A stretch of DNA of 64,000 nt from Ketobacter alkanivorans (lineage in GTDB: Bacteria; Pseudomonadota; Gammaproteobacteria; Pseudomonadales; Ketobacteraceae). The notes under the pieces were generated by a model that did not search any database, was not told where the DNA came from, and saw only the letters and a list, made by a program, of their open reading frames with translations. Each line of letters starts with the position of its first letter. Within the stretch, counting starts at the first letter, position 1. The stretch is from the NCBI RefSeq assembly GCF_002863865.1, contig NZ_CP022684.1, positions 1,765,501 to 1,829,500 of the forward strand, read 5' to 3'. Made by a program: the position numbers and the translations under genes. Below, in pieces: positions 18,196-26,616 of this stretch.

Positions 18196-18234
18196 AGTTA
18201 GAGATGACCTGGGTTCCGCCAGTTAGAAATGACC
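18196..18234. repeat. 14-bp direct repeats, possible IS21-type end
   Basis: AGTTAGAGATGACC (18196-18209) and AGTTAGAAATGACC (18221-18234) are direct copies with one difference, 25 bases apart. Short direct repeats of this kind form the multiple terminal repeats of IS21-family elements. No transposase of that family is nearby, so this would be a relic. The following 140 bases hold nothing I recognise. Confidence 0.45.
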
Positions 18235-18379
18235 CCCCTTGTAGTCTATCAGGTTCCCCTGGCACAGGCACATTGTCAAAGAACAGCCCTAGCATTTAGC
18301 AAGGTAGTCAAGGATAAAGAGCTTGCGTTCGGGTGAGCTTTAGAGGTGATGAAATGCGATTTTGATGCAAGTATAAACC

Positions 18380-18535
18380 AGATGTTGAGGAAGCTTGGCC
18401 GGGCATATTTGCCTATATTGAAACGTTATATAACCGCAAGAGAAGACATTCTGCGAATGATGGCATGGGTCCTGTCGAATTCGAATAGCAAGCAGCGATG
18501 GCTGCATAGTTAGGGTGTCTACTTTTGGTGGGGAA
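18380..18535 (+). mobile_element. IS3-family remnant (3' end only)
   Basis: This segment matches the last part of orfB and the right inverted repeat of the element at 30015-31275: the codons for GIFAYIE, the NRKRRHSAN part, the TAG stop and GTGTCTACTTTTGGTGGGGAACA. A frame-breaking change and premature stop make it inactive. The next cassette gene starts 23 bases after the repeat. Confidence 0.85.
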
Positions 18536-18557
18536 CACCGCCTAAAGAGAAGCAACG

Positions 18558-19211
18558 ATGGATGACAAAGCTAAAGAATGGATTATCTATATAACGGGTG
18601 CAATTGCTGTACTGATGCTTTTCTACGGGATACTTCAGGTACTCATATCTTTTGCAGAAATGCTTCCTGCTCTACTAATGACAGGCATTTTTTTCCTAAT
18701 TTTGCAGATTGTAACACTTGTTGGAGCAGTGCTAGCTATAGGAGCAATTGCGATATTAGTCATACAAGCTGTGTTGTCTATATTGTCTAAATTTGAATCT
18801 GATTTTAATGAGCAAATTGCCTCTCTTAGAAGATCGATTAACAAAGTCACAAACAATCTTGCATCAGAGGTACTAGCAATAATTTCATCTATTCTAATAG
18901 CAATAGCTCAAGACAACCTTTCATCAAATAGCATCACCAAATACTCTATCGGTATTCTATCAGCCGTTTATCTTTTCTTTTCGATACAGTTAATCAAAAG
19001 TGACAAGAAGAAGGATAAAGTTGTAGGGGTGTTTTTTTATACCTTTCCAATACTTGTTTCCTTGGCATATTACCTAGCAGATATAGAAACCCTAATATCA
19101 ACTTTTAACGTTGATAACATTCAAGTTACTATTTTACCCGCTGCTGCATCAATAACTTTGCTGTTAGCATTTTATTATTCATTTAAACCTCAGTCAGCAG
19201 AAAAGGGTTAA
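18558..19211 (+). CDS. uncharacterised polytopic membrane protein
   Basis: A 217-residue protein with about five or six membrane segments: two long ones in residues 9-78, then an amphipathic linker with KFESDFNEQI, then segments near 100-118, 128-146, 154-172 and 188-206. The linker may sit at the membrane face. AGAGAAGCAACG precedes the ATG. The family is unknown. The stop codon lies inside the left end of the attC-like site that follows, so it is a cassette gene. Confidence 0.65.
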   Translation: MDDKAKEWIIYITGAIAVLMLFYGILQVLISFAEMLPALLMTGIFFLILQIVTLVGAVLAIGAIAILVIQAVLSILSKFESDFNEQIASLRRSINKVTNNLASEVLAIISSILIAIAQDNLSSNSITKYSIGILSAVYLFFSIQLIKSDKKKDKVVGVFFYTFPILVSLAYYLADIETLISTFNVDNIQVTILPAAASITLLLAFYYSFKPQSAEKG

Positions 19212-19267
19212 CGAGTTAAGCAAGCGGGCTGGCCTGCTACGCGCCCCCCGTTAGCAACGTTATGCAC
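19206..19267 (+). other. attC-like recombination site (complete)
   Basis: It runs from GGTTAACGAGTTAAGC to GCAACGTTATGC, about 62 bases, with GGGCTGGCC / GCGCCCCCC-type GC-rich arms around CTGCTACG. TTAAC and GTTA ends are complementary. Confidence 0.8.
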
Positions 19268-19368
19268 CTGGATGATTGTCGAGCCCTGTCTAGATTTGAT
19301 ATGTAGATTTAGACTAATATCTCGCGAGTTTAGGTTTAGATTTCCAGCAACACAATAGGTGGCCCTAA

Positions 19369-19701
19369 TTGCCAGAAGTAAAAACAGCTTTACTGTTTAT
19401 CGTCACTGCATTCGCTGAAATAGTAGGGTGTTACTTGCCCTATCTATGGCTTCGTGAAGGCAAGTCTATCTGGTTGCTTTTCCCAGCGGCTTTAAGCCTA
19501 GCAATGTTTGCGTGGCTCTTGTCGATTCACCCCACCGCTGCAGGTAGAGTTTACGCTGCCTATGGGGGCGTCTATGTGTTCGTGGCTATTTTTTGGTTAT
19601 GGGCGGTTGATGGTGTTCGTCCAACAACGTGGGATATCCTGGGCTCTTGTGTTGCACTAGTAGGGATGGCTATTATCATGTTTGCGCCGCGCAATGCATA
19701 A
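19369..19701 (+). CDS. YnfA/UPF0060-family small membrane protein
   Basis: A 110-residue protein with four membrane segments, the usual size for YnfA. The first helix contains [16 protein letters not shown], and AAYGGVYVF and [15 protein letters not shown] later match the family. YnfA proteins belong to the drug/metabolite transporter superfamily and are related to SMR efflux pumps. The start is a TTG with AGGTGG nine bases upstream. Single-gene cassette, preceded by a complete attC; its stop lies in the left end of the next, broken, site. Confidence 0.92.
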   Translation: MPEVKTALLFIVTAFAEIVGCYLPYLWLREGKSIWLLFPAALSLAMFAWLLSIHPTAAGRVYAAYGGVYVFVAIFWLWAVDGVRPTTWDILGSCVALVGMAIIMFAPRNA

Positions 19702-19720
19702 CAATCATATTAAGTGATCC
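19696..19720 (+). other. broken attC-like site (left end)
   Basis: GCATAACAATC at the YnfA stop codon is a normal left end. A weak CCAAGCTACGTTCC centre follows, but no GCGTTATGC right end is found before the IS remnant at about 19995. The region 19702-20435 otherwise holds a small open frame and insertion-sequence debris. Confidence 0.5.
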
Positions 19721-19768
19721 AAGCTACGTTCCGCATTTTAACAATATAAACGTAACAATAGTGAGAAA

Positions 19769-19936
19769 ATGACAATCAGAATATCTGAGGTGTATTTTCT
19801 ATGGCGTTTTCACCAGTATTTCTCAAGTGATAAGGCATATGGCTCTATAACTAGTCAATTTGGTGATTATCTTGAGCGTTACACATCAGTCAACATTGTT
19901 CAGCTGATATGTAAGCCCGGAATTTTTAAGGTTTAG
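19769..19936 (+). CDS. possible small cassette protein
   Basis: A 55-residue open frame beginning MTIRISEVYFLW and ending CKPGIFKV. It lies between the broken attC and the IS remnant, where a cassette gene is expected. Only a weak GTGAGAAA precedes the ATG and no homology is recognised, so it may be a chance frame or a truncated gene. Confidence 0.25.
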   Translation: MTIRISEVYFLWRFHQYFSSDKAYGSITSQFGDYLERYTSVNIVQLICKPGIFKV

Positions 19937-19994
19937 TTGGTGACGGACATACATATAAGTCTCTAACGAGAAATTGACTACCGACATCTCTTAA

Positions 19995-20416
19995 ATATTG
20001 GTTAAAGATCCTTGGTTTCACTTGGCGGTGGTGATAGATCTGTTTTCACGACGGATTTTTGGCTGCAGCCTGGACACCTCGATTACAGGGGCCTCGATTT
20101 CCAAGACAATGGGCTAAACATTGAGCCAGCGAATCAGCATGAGTCGCAAAGGTAATTGCTGGGAGCGCCTGCCCCACGGAGTGCTTTGGGCACAATGCAC
20201 CAATGGAATCTTTCTTCAGTCGACTTAAAGTTGAATTGATTTACCCGAAGAATTATCGGACGATTGAGGAAGCTAGGTCGGGCATATTTGCCTATATTGA
20301 AATCTTCTATAACCGCAAGAGAAGAGATTCTGCGAATGATGGCATGAACCCTGTCGCATTTGAAGAGCAAGCAGCGATGGCTGCATAGTTAGAGTGTCTA
20401 CTTTTTGTGGGGAACA
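19995..20416 (+). mobile_element. IS3-family remnant (internally deleted orfB, right end intact)
   Basis: From about GATCCTTGG onward the sequence follows orfB of the element at 30015, with internal deletions (the second catalytic aspartate region is missing) and frameshifts. The final part, encoding FSRLKVELIYPKNYR, GIFAYIEIFYNRKR and the stop, is nearly intact. The right inverted repeat GTGTCTACTTTTTGTGGGGAACA ends at 20416. Inactive. Confidence 0.88.
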
Positions 20417-20435
20417 CCACAAAAGCGTAATTAAT

Positions 20436-20984
20436 ATGCCAAGTGTATTAGCCAAAAATTGGTTCGGAGATAAGTTTAACAATCTTCACCCTTTACTTCA
20501 GAAACTGCATACAGAAGGCGGCAGGCTTACTGGTGATGTTGAGATATATTACGGGAAAGGGCTGGCTGGGGTTATTGGTGGTAGGCTAGCGAAGAAAATG
20601 AATTTGCCTAGCGAAGGCACCCATCAACTGGTAGTGAGTATCTCGCATGATAATGATGGCTTGCATTGGGGCCGTTGTTTCGATAATCAGGCATTGGTTA
20701 AGTCATTATTCAAACCTGTAGGGCATATAGAGCAAGGTTATTGGATTGAAACCACAGGGCCGCTATCAATGAAATTGACTGTAGATATTAATAACGGTGG
20801 ATGGTTTTGGCGGTGCCTGAATGTGAATTTCCTAGGTGTTCCAATACCCCGTTGGTTAATTCCGAAAGCCAATGCTTATAAAATTATTGAAAATGGCAAG
20901 TATCGTTTTCATGTTGAATTTTCATTGCCGATTATTGGTTCTTTGGTCTCCTATCATGGGCTACTGCGAGCAGAAAATAGCTGA
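20436..20984 (+). CDS. DUF4166-domain protein
   Basis: A 182-residue protein started at the ATG at 20436. An upstream in-frame ATG at 20394 lies inside the IS inverted repeat and would add non-native residues. The body matches DUF4166: LHPLLQKLH near the start, an EIYYGKGLAGVIGG segment, then HWGRCFDNQ and a late WLIPKANAY. The family is often the C-terminal half of SDR-like proteins; here it stands alone. Its stop overlaps the next start (TGATG), so the two genes form one transcription unit and perhaps one pathway, possibly lipid or quinone related. Confidence 0.75.
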   Translation: MPSVLAKNWFGDKFNNLHPLLQKLHTEGGRLTGDVEIYYGKGLAGVIGGRLAKKMNLPSEGTHQLVVSISHDNDGLHWGRCFDNQALVKSLFKPVGHIEQGYWIETTGPLSMKLTVDINNGGWFWRCLNVNFLGVPIPRWLIPKANAYKIIENGKYRFHVEFSLPIIGSLVSYHGLLRAENS

Positions 20985-21490
20985 TGAGCATTGAGAAAGA
21001 ATTAAGAATAATGCATGCATGTGAATTAGGCGCTGCTGGGGTTTATAGAGGGCATAAATGCGTTGCACGCTACTTCTTCAGGGCTAACCTTTCCAATTTA
21101 GATAATATGCGGTTTCATGAAAAGGATCATGCGTCTATTTTTCGCAACTTACTAAAAGAGCGCGATGCCCGGCTTTGTTTTGCGCACCAATTGTTTTTTA
21201 TAGGTGGCCTTTTTTATGGTGTTATCATAGGGCTACTTGGGCTTAAGGCGATTGGTACGAGCACTTACACTATTGAAGAAATAGTAAATGGTGAATTCGA
21301 GCTAGCGCTTATTAAGCTTGAAAGTGATAGCTCTATTTGCACAAAGATAAGGGCAATACAATTAGAAGAACAACAACATAGAGACTCAGGAAAAGAATTA
21401 GCAGGTAACAATTACGCCCTGTTTGGGGTCGTAGAACGAATAGCGAAGACTGGTGCGTATACAGCGAAGTATTTGGCCTCGTCGCTATGA
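20984..21490 (+). CDS. COQ7-like ferritin-type diiron protein
   Basis: A 168-residue protein with the diiron pattern of demethoxyubiquinone hydroxylases: CELGAAGVYRG (Glu14), FHEKDH (Glu46, His49), a hydrophobic pair of helices with GLLGLKAIGTSTYTIEE, and LEEQQHRDSG. COQ7 hydroxylates a ubiquinone precursor using iron and oxygen. This copy is shorter than the two-domain forms and sits in a cassette, so it may act on another substrate. One-base overlap with the DUF4166 gene. A fragmentary attC-like end follows at 21494. Confidence 0.75.
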   Translation: MSIEKELRIMHACELGAAGVYRGHKCVARYFFRANLSNLDNMRFHEKDHASIFRNLLKERDARLCFAHQLFFIGGLFYGVIIGLLGLKAIGTSTYTIEEIVNGEFELALIKLESDSSICTKIRAIQLEEQQHRDSGKELAGNNYALFGVVERIAKTGAYTAKYLASSL

Positions 21491-21493
21491 ATG

Positions 21494-21515
21494 GGTTAAC
21501 AAAGGCGTTAGCTGG
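21494..21515 (+). other. fragment of attC-like site
   Basis: GGTTAACAAAGGCGTTAGC just after the COQ7-like gene has TTAAC and GTTA elements only a few bases apart, with no room for a stem. It is probably a collapsed attC. Confidence 0.4.
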
Positions 21516-21585
21516 CCTTCTGCTCAGTGATTATTAGTCCTCCAGCCCCGACAGCCATCTAGCATTCACAGAAGCTGCATTCGTT

Positions 21586-21642
21586 TGACAGGCAGGATGG
21601 TTTAGTGGTAATCAGTGCTTAGTTGAAAGCCGAGGCCTGTCA
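21586..21642. other. stem-loop just upstream of a gene start
   Basis: TGACAGGC (21586-21593) and GCCTGTCA (21635-21642) are perfect 8-base complements enclosing 41 bases. The downstream arm ends five bases before the GTG at 21648, so the structure could limit access to the start. Part of the loop (GGTTTAGTGGTAATCA) resembles a tRNA D-arm, but the whole is too short for a tRNA. Confidence 0.4.
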
Positions 21643-21647
21643 GTGTT

Positions 21648-23420
21648 GTGTTAAAATTAGATCACAAAATATTAATGACCTGTTTAGCTGCGTTGTTGTG
21701 GGTTATCTGCGCTCAACTGCAGGCAGCTGATAATGTTGCTGATCAACCGATCGATTCGTTGCTAAAGAGTATACAGGCAGGCCTTTTCCCGACACGGTCA
21801 TATCACGATTACGAAAGGGTGGTTCGCAATTTAAAGCAAGAAGATGAGCCCGAATTTCTGTCATTTCCTTCAAAGCTGGTTTCCAACGACGATTACGCTC
21901 AAGCATTGCATGCCAGTTATCTGGCGTGGGCGTTAGCCAAGAAAAATGGTTCCACTCGTTACCCTGTTGCCTCTTGGTTGAATTTCTTCAAAACCATTTC
22001 ACAAGTCGATCCGCATCATCCTGGGTATGAGCGTGGATTCGCGGAAATCGCCAGTATTCTTCTGTGTGCCTATATGCACCGCCACCCAGATGATATAGAG
22101 AGTGCACAAACCATATTGAGCTATCTGGGGGAGGTAAACCAATTTTCTCCGGTAATGTATGACCAGATATGGAATGACATCATCTATCCACCGGTCTATG
22201 GGCCAACGAAAGTATTCAAAAATACTAAAACATTGGCACTGCTGATGTTGAGTGAAAAGGGTAAGCGTTCCACCCATAGGTTGGTGGGGTTAGCTGTTCC
22301 GCCGGAACGTATGCTGTATCGTATCAATGCCAGAGATTTTACCTTAATGGCAGTGAATAATGGCTCAAGGGAGGACTATCTATCCTGGCTGGATGGCATC
22401 GAGCAGGACCTGATGGTGACAGATCTGAGCCCTTATTTTCCCACCTCTATAGTGACGTACGAAGATTATGTGCGAGCGTTGCATTGGAGCTATGTGGCAT
22501 GGGCGCTGGCACAGTCAGGCAAGCCGTTTGAGGCCCCTCTAATGGAGTGGTTGAACGCTGCGTTGGCGATGGTAGGCGAAGCAGAGAAAGAAGTTGGGGC
22601 AAACGGGCAAAGGGAGCTGATCGCTCGAGCATTGAGTGCGTATCTGTATCTGGCCCCCAGTCGGGAAGGAGCGCTGCAGGCTTTGTTGGATGCCATCGAT
22701 CAAAAGGCTATGCCGCCGTTGTCAGTATTGGACGCTGAACAATACAAAGAACTTTGGCGTGAGATAATGTGCCCTTCGGAAAAGTTTCTGGACGCCCCAG
22801 CGTATGAAGTTTTATTTATGGAAATGGAAAGAGTCTCCTCGAATGATCCTGAAAAAACTCAGTATCTGTTTTCGAGCATAATGAGTTGCTTGCTGCAGGC
22901 GAAGTTTGGCATAAAACAGATCTGGTCGGACGCTGCATACCAAAAACTGGTCAGGCTCTCAAATGAGGGTTTGCCCGGAACGAAGTCGGCACCGGATGGT
23001 ATCAGCACAATCCGTGATATGGCGTGGTGGATTCGAATAAGACTGTATAAAGATAGCATGCCAATGATGGAAGCGCTGAAAATGGAGGGTTGGCGGGTAG
23101 CACCGCTCATTAAAATTTATACAACGCTTTTGTTGGTGTCTTGGGGTTTAAGCGTGGTGGCGGGCATGCTTTACCTGGCGCCAAGGCCTTTGCCGAAAGG
23201 GGGGGCAGCGGTTTCTATCGTGTTGGGTGGCTCCTTCCTCGCGGGAATGATTTTTGTGGTTGCAACGCTGGCGTCAATTGGCCACAACAATGCTAATACA
23301 ACGGGATATTTGAATGTGTTGAGTACAGCGACGCCCGTTTATGCGGTATTTGTTGGCATTTTGTTGCTTTATAGCCTGTATCGATTTTTTGGGCGTACCA
23401 AGGCCGACCCCAATGAGTAG
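21648..23420 (+). CDS. uncharacterised exported/membrane protein with internal duplication
   Basis: A 590-residue protein from a GTG start (an ATG nine codons later is an alternative). A signal peptide or anchor covers residues 1-27 (ending LQAAD). Two related helical blocks follow, around residues 45-210 and 245-400. Compare YAQALHASYLAWALA with YVRALHWSYVAWALA, each followed by a conserved tryptophan segment (ASWLNFF, MEWLNAA). Three membrane segments end the protein (about 488-510, 520-542, 558-578). Function unknown. Confidence 0.65.
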   Translation: MLKLDHKILMTCLAALLWVICAQLQAADNVADQPIDSLLKSIQAGLFPTRSYHDYERVVRNLKQEDEPEFLSFPSKLVSNDDYAQALHASYLAWALAKKNGSTRYPVASWLNFFKTISQVDPHHPGYERGFAEIASILLCAYMHRHPDDIESAQTILSYLGEVNQFSPVMYDQIWNDIIYPPVYGPTKVFKNTKTLALLMLSEKGKRSTHRLVGLAVPPERMLYRINARDFTLMAVNNGSREDYLSWLDGIEQDLMVTDLSPYFPTSIVTYEDYVRALHWSYVAWALAQSGKPFEAPLMEWLNAALAMVGEAEKEVGANGQRELIARALSAYLYLAPSREGALQALLDAIDQKAMPPLSVLDAEQYKELWREIMCPSEKFLDAPAYEVLFMEMERVSSNDPEKTQYLFSSIMSCLLQAKFGIKQIWSDAAYQKLVRLSNEGLPGTKSAPDGISTIRDMAWWIRIRLYKDSMPMMEALKMEGWRVAPLIKIYTTLLLVSWGLSVVAGMLYLAPRPLPKGGAAVSIVLGGSFLAGMIFVVATLASIGHNNANTTGYLNVLSTATPVYAVFVGILLLYSLYRFFGRTKADPNE

Positions 23421-23565
23421 GAATTCTTACTCCAGCGTGGGTTAGCAGATGCCCTAAGGCTATAGTCGTTTGAGTACGAGGTGGGCAGGATAAGCGCTTC
23501 AAAGTAAATGTTTCTACACCTTTCTTTCTCATGCAGAATTTTACCGGTTTGTTTGCGGCCGAATA

Positions 23566-23747
23566 CGTTGGTTGTACTTGGCGGTGGTGATGGATCTGTT
23601 TTCACGCCGGATTGTTGGCAGGAGCCTGGATACCTCGATGACAGAGGCACCCAGAATTGAACACAGGCATACGTTGACTACCTGAGGGGAGCCAGATCGG
23701 GTATATCTGCCTATATCGAAATCTTTTATATCCGCAAGAGAAGACAT
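23566..23747 (+). mobile_element. IS3-family remnant (two orfB pieces)
   Basis: Two joined pieces of the orfB seen at 30381-31247 are recognisable: the part encoding LAVVMDLFSRRI (23575-23650) and the SGIFAYIEIFY part (about 23690-23745). The stretch between is deleted, and the right inverted repeat is lost. It fills most of the 390 bases between two genes; nothing else is seen in that gap. Confidence 0.8.
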
Positions 23748-23810
23748 GGTATACACATTAAAATGGGTGGCAGACAGATTATCTGTTATCAAAGTAGGAG
23801 GCGTCGTATT

Positions 23811-24116
23811 ATGATTAAGTTTGAAAGATACCCCCATATCAATGACCTCCTTTCACATTATGCAGAAAGCCTAAACAACCAAAGGGCCGAACATATACTT
23901 GAAAATGGAGTAAGCAACAAGCAAGAAGCCAAAGAATTTTCAGTATTCGTCTGGCAGGTCGTTGATGCTATGCATGAAGATGAAGAGAATAATATCTCTG
24001 TGCTTGGCAGCACAGACAACATCGAGATGATCCCTGATCTTGAGTACGAAATATCTTCATACATGAAATCCACTGGCTTCTTTAACATTTGGGTAGAAGT
24101 TAGCGAAAGTGCTTAA
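23811..24116 (+). CDS. small uncharacterised cassette protein
   Basis: A 101-residue soluble protein, started at the ATG at 23811 with AGGAGG upstream; the frame extends 16 codons further into IS debris. It is acidic and helical (HYAESLNNQRAEHILENG, then VDAMHEDEENNISVL). No family is recognised. The stop lies in a TTAACAAG motif, the left end of an attC-like site, so it is a cassette gene. Confidence 0.55.
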   Translation: MIKFERYPHINDLLSHYAESLNNQRAEHILENGVSNKQEAKEFSVFVWQVVDAMHEDEENNISVLGSTDNIEMIPDLEYEISSYMKSTGFFNIWVEVSESA

Positions 24117-24140
24117 CAAGTTGCTGATAGCGCCCCTACC
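24111..24140 (+). other. broken attC-like site (left end)
   Basis: GCTTAACAAGTTGC with a following AGCGCCCC is a normal attC start. No right end appears before the desaturase start at 24155, so the site is truncated. Confidence 0.45.
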
Positions 24141-24154
24141 AAACAGGAAGCCTT

Positions 24155-25129
24155 ATGGAGAATGACAGCGGAGTTCCAAGAATAGTTGAGGACGTCCTGA
24201 CCGATGCTGACAACGGAAACGTGGTATGGGCGCCAGCGAAATCGGTATGGTTCATATCAAATGCGGTGATCGCATTGATTGGAGGTTATTTCTACTTTTC
24301 GTGGTCTGCATTGGCACTTTTTTTCGTGTTTACAGGTATAACCTTATGTTTAGGTCATTCTTTGGGGATGCATCGGAGACTGATCCACAATAGTTACAAA
24401 TGTCCTTTGTGGCTTGAATATATCTTCGTGCATTTGGGTGTTCTAGTCGGCATGGCTGGACCCTTCGGTATGGTGCATCAACATGACCTGCGCGACTGGG
24501 CCCAAAGAAAGAAATCCTGTCACTCTTATCTCAGGCATGGGGAAGGATTTATTAAAGATGGTTGGTGGCAACTTAATTGCAATTTGCAATTAAGTAACCC
24601 ACCGATTTTCAACCCAGAGGATCGGATTAAGCGAGATGCAGTGCTCTCTTTCATGGAACGGACATGGATGTTACAGCAACTGCCATGGGCTCTTCTGTTC
24701 TTTGCCATTGGGGGGCTTTCCTGGATTGTTTGGGGAGTTTGCGCACGTGTAACGATATCTGTTGCAGGGCACTGGTTAGTGGGATACTTCGCGCATAATC
24801 AAGGGCATCGAGACTGGCATGTTTCGGGTGCTGCTGTTCAAGGACACAACGTACCTTTCGCTGCGATACTTACGATGGGTGAATCTTGGCACAACAATCA
24901 TCACGCATACCCTGGTTCCGCCGTTCTTGGAATTTATGAATATCAAGCTGATCCTGGGTGGTGGGTACTGAACGCCCTGCGAAATTTAGGGCTGGTTTGG
25001 GATATCGTCCTGCCAACGGATTTACCACATCGTACAGAGTTAGTTTCGATCAATGGTGAATTATCTAGCTTAGGCGAACTTAAAGGGCCAAAACCTTGTG
25101 GTGTGATCCGTACGTTTAGTGGCAGCTAG
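24155..25129 (+). CDS. fatty acid / acyl-CoA desaturase
   Basis: A 324-residue membrane di-iron desaturase. The histidine clusters are HSLGMHR (about residue 68), HQHDLRDWAQ with a following CHSYLRH (about 108-129), and ESWHNNHHAYPGSA (about 245). HD-x-RDWAQ...CH is a variant of the second box seen in one bacterial subfamily, so it should be active. Four or more membrane segments surround the boxes. It would place a double bond in an acyl chain, using oxygen and an electron donor not encoded nearby. It lies in the cassette array as a single gene; no complete attC adjoins it. Confidence 0.88.
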   Translation: MENDSGVPRIVEDVLTDADNGNVVWAPAKSVWFISNAVIALIGGYFYFSWSALALFFVFTGITLCLGHSLGMHRRLIHNSYKCPLWLEYIFVHLGVLVGMAGPFGMVHQHDLRDWAQRKKSCHSYLRHGEGFIKDGWWQLNCNLQLSNPPIFNPEDRIKRDAVLSFMERTWMLQQLPWALLFFAIGGLSWIVWGVCARVTISVAGHWLVGYFAHNQGHRDWHVSGAAVQGHNVPFAAILTMGESWHNNHHAYPGSAVLGIYEYQADPGWWVLNALRNLGLVWDIVLPTDLPHRTELVSINGELSSLGELKGPKPCGVIRTFSGS

Positions 25130-25234
25130 CAATCAGCAGCATAACTACGTACCGCCAATTTCTGGCCCGCTTTTCCGCTACGCTGGGCATCATAGTAATA
25201 ATATCGCATCGGATATCTTTGAGGAAATATAAAA

Positions 25235-25909
25235 ATGGATGCAGAAGAACAAACTACGTTAGTAGGTCGCTGGTTGATTAAGTTAAAGAACCATCCAGTG
25301 GTTGCTATATTGATTATGTTAAGCATTATCATTGTAGGGGTTAGCACGGTATTGGAATCAGCTGGAAATATCAATGATGTGATAACTTCTATTGTTAATG
25401 GTGGTGATTCCGCCAGGGAGGAAACATCCTCTTATATTGGTTCCGAAGCGGTTTCACAGGATGACCTTGTGCACCTTAAGAGCCCTGAACCCAGCACGAC
25501 AGATTACTCCTTTGCTTCTGGGAGCCCAGCTAAAGGGACCGTTGAAATAGATGACGTAAAAGTTGAGTTAAAAACCACAAACTCAGTAGTATCTGGAGCA
25601 TCTTTAAGAAATCAAATTAATCAATCGGCAAACCTAGAATTGCGTTTTTCAAAGCCTATTACAAGCATCAAAATGGCTATACAAAATCCGTTTTATACCA
25701 ATGAGTCCATAATAGATAGCAACATAGGGTTTCCCGATAAAACCTACAACTCCAAGATCACTGTCGAGGATGGGAAAGGAATTTTATTACCTCCTTGGTC
25801 ATCAGGGGTAGTCAAATGGACTAACATCGAAACGCAGGTGGTAAAGTTGCAGACTTCTTCGAATGGCGGTTTGGTGCAATTTAATTCTTTTGAGTTCACA
25901 ACAAAATAG
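25235..25909 (+). CDS. uncharacterised single-pass membrane protein
   Basis: A 224-residue protein from an ATG with GAGGAAAT upstream. One membrane segment lies near residues 22-40 (VVAILIMLSIIIVGVST), followed by a Ser/Thr-rich, beta-rich domain that would be outside the cytoplasm. The late segment (WSSGVVKWTNIETQVVKL, then FNSFEF) suggests a carbohydrate-binding-like sandwich, but no motif is firm. Function unknown. Confidence 0.55.
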   Translation: MDAEEQTTLVGRWLIKLKNHPVVAILIMLSIIIVGVSTVLESAGNINDVITSIVNGGDSAREETSSYIGSEAVSQDDLVHLKSPEPSTTDYSFASGSPAKGTVEIDDVKVELKTTNSVVSGASLRNQINQSANLELRFSKPITSIKMAIQNPFYTNESIIDSNIGFPDKTYNSKITVEDGKGILLPPWSSGVVKWTNIETQVVKLQTSSNGGLVQFNSFEFTTK

Positions 25910-26013
25910 TGCATAGGTACTGAGATAGTCGATGGTTGAAACTGATGTTTTAAAATGTGCTTTCCGGTCACTCAACAAGGTAGTGTACGGTGTTAGATGC
26001 AATAGGGGGTTCT

Positions 26014-26610
26014 GTGAAAATCTACGGTGATATACAGTCTGGAAATTGTTACAAAGTTAAATTGCTATGCGCCTTATTGGATATTGAGCATCAATGGATT
26101 CATGTAGATATTCTTGCCGGTGAAACTAGAAATCCTGAATTTCTGGCTAAAAACCCGAACGGTAAAATCCCATTGCTTGAGTTACCCGATGGTCGTTGCC
26201 TTTCTGAATCCAACGCCATTCTAAACTTTTTGGCCTCTGATAGTGATTTACTTCCAAAGGACAACTTTCAACTTGCCAAAGTTCATCAATGGCAGTTCTT
26301 TGAGCAATACAGCCATGAGCCTTTTGTTGCAGTGGCACGTTTTATTGCTAAATATCTTGGGCTGCCAGAGGCTCGTCGTGCAGATTTTGAATCAAAACAA
26401 GAAGGTGGCAATAGGGCTCTTTCTGTTATGGAAACTCAACTAATGAAAACGCCATATTTAGTCGGTGACAAATTAACTACCGCTGACATAACCCTATATG
26501 GTTACACCCACGTAGCACATGAAGGCGGATTTGATCTTTCCAAATACCCAGCTATTCAATCATGGCTTGGTAGAATTGCATCTAACCCTAAGTATGTAGG
26601 TATGGAGTAA
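26014..26610 (+). CDS. glutathione S-transferase family protein
   Basis: A 198-residue cytosolic GST, started at the GTG at 26014 (AGGGGG six bases upstream) rather than an earlier GTG. The thioredoxin-like domain has the family's NPNGKIPLLEL turn and the ESNAIL glutathione-binding segment; the helical domain has LTTADITLYGYTH. A serine (Ser8 region) probably activates glutathione. It likely conjugates or reduces electrophiles. A complete attC-like site follows the stop, so this is a cassette gene. Confidence 0.88.
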   Translation: MKIYGDIQSGNCYKVKLLCALLDIEHQWIHVDILAGETRNPEFLAKNPNGKIPLLELPDGRCLSESNAILNFLASDSDLLPKDNFQLAKVHQWQFFEQYSHEPFVAVARFIAKYLGLPEARRADFESKQEGGNRALSVMETQLMKTPYLVGDKLTTADITLYGYTHVAHEGGFDLSKYPAIQSWLGRIASNPKYVGME

Positions 26611-26616
26611 ATTGAA

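Noticed and set aside
21586-21642. A tRNA gene upstream of the duplicated exported protein
   Set aside because: The paired ends and a D-arm-like loop suggested a tRNA, but only 57 bases are enclosed, and no anticodon arm or T-arm with GTTCRA can be formed.
24462-24550. A missing second histidine box in the desaturase
   Set aside because: The usual HRxHH is absent, but HD-x-RDWAQ with CH and a later H is a known variant in a bacterial subfamily, so the enzyme need not be inactive.
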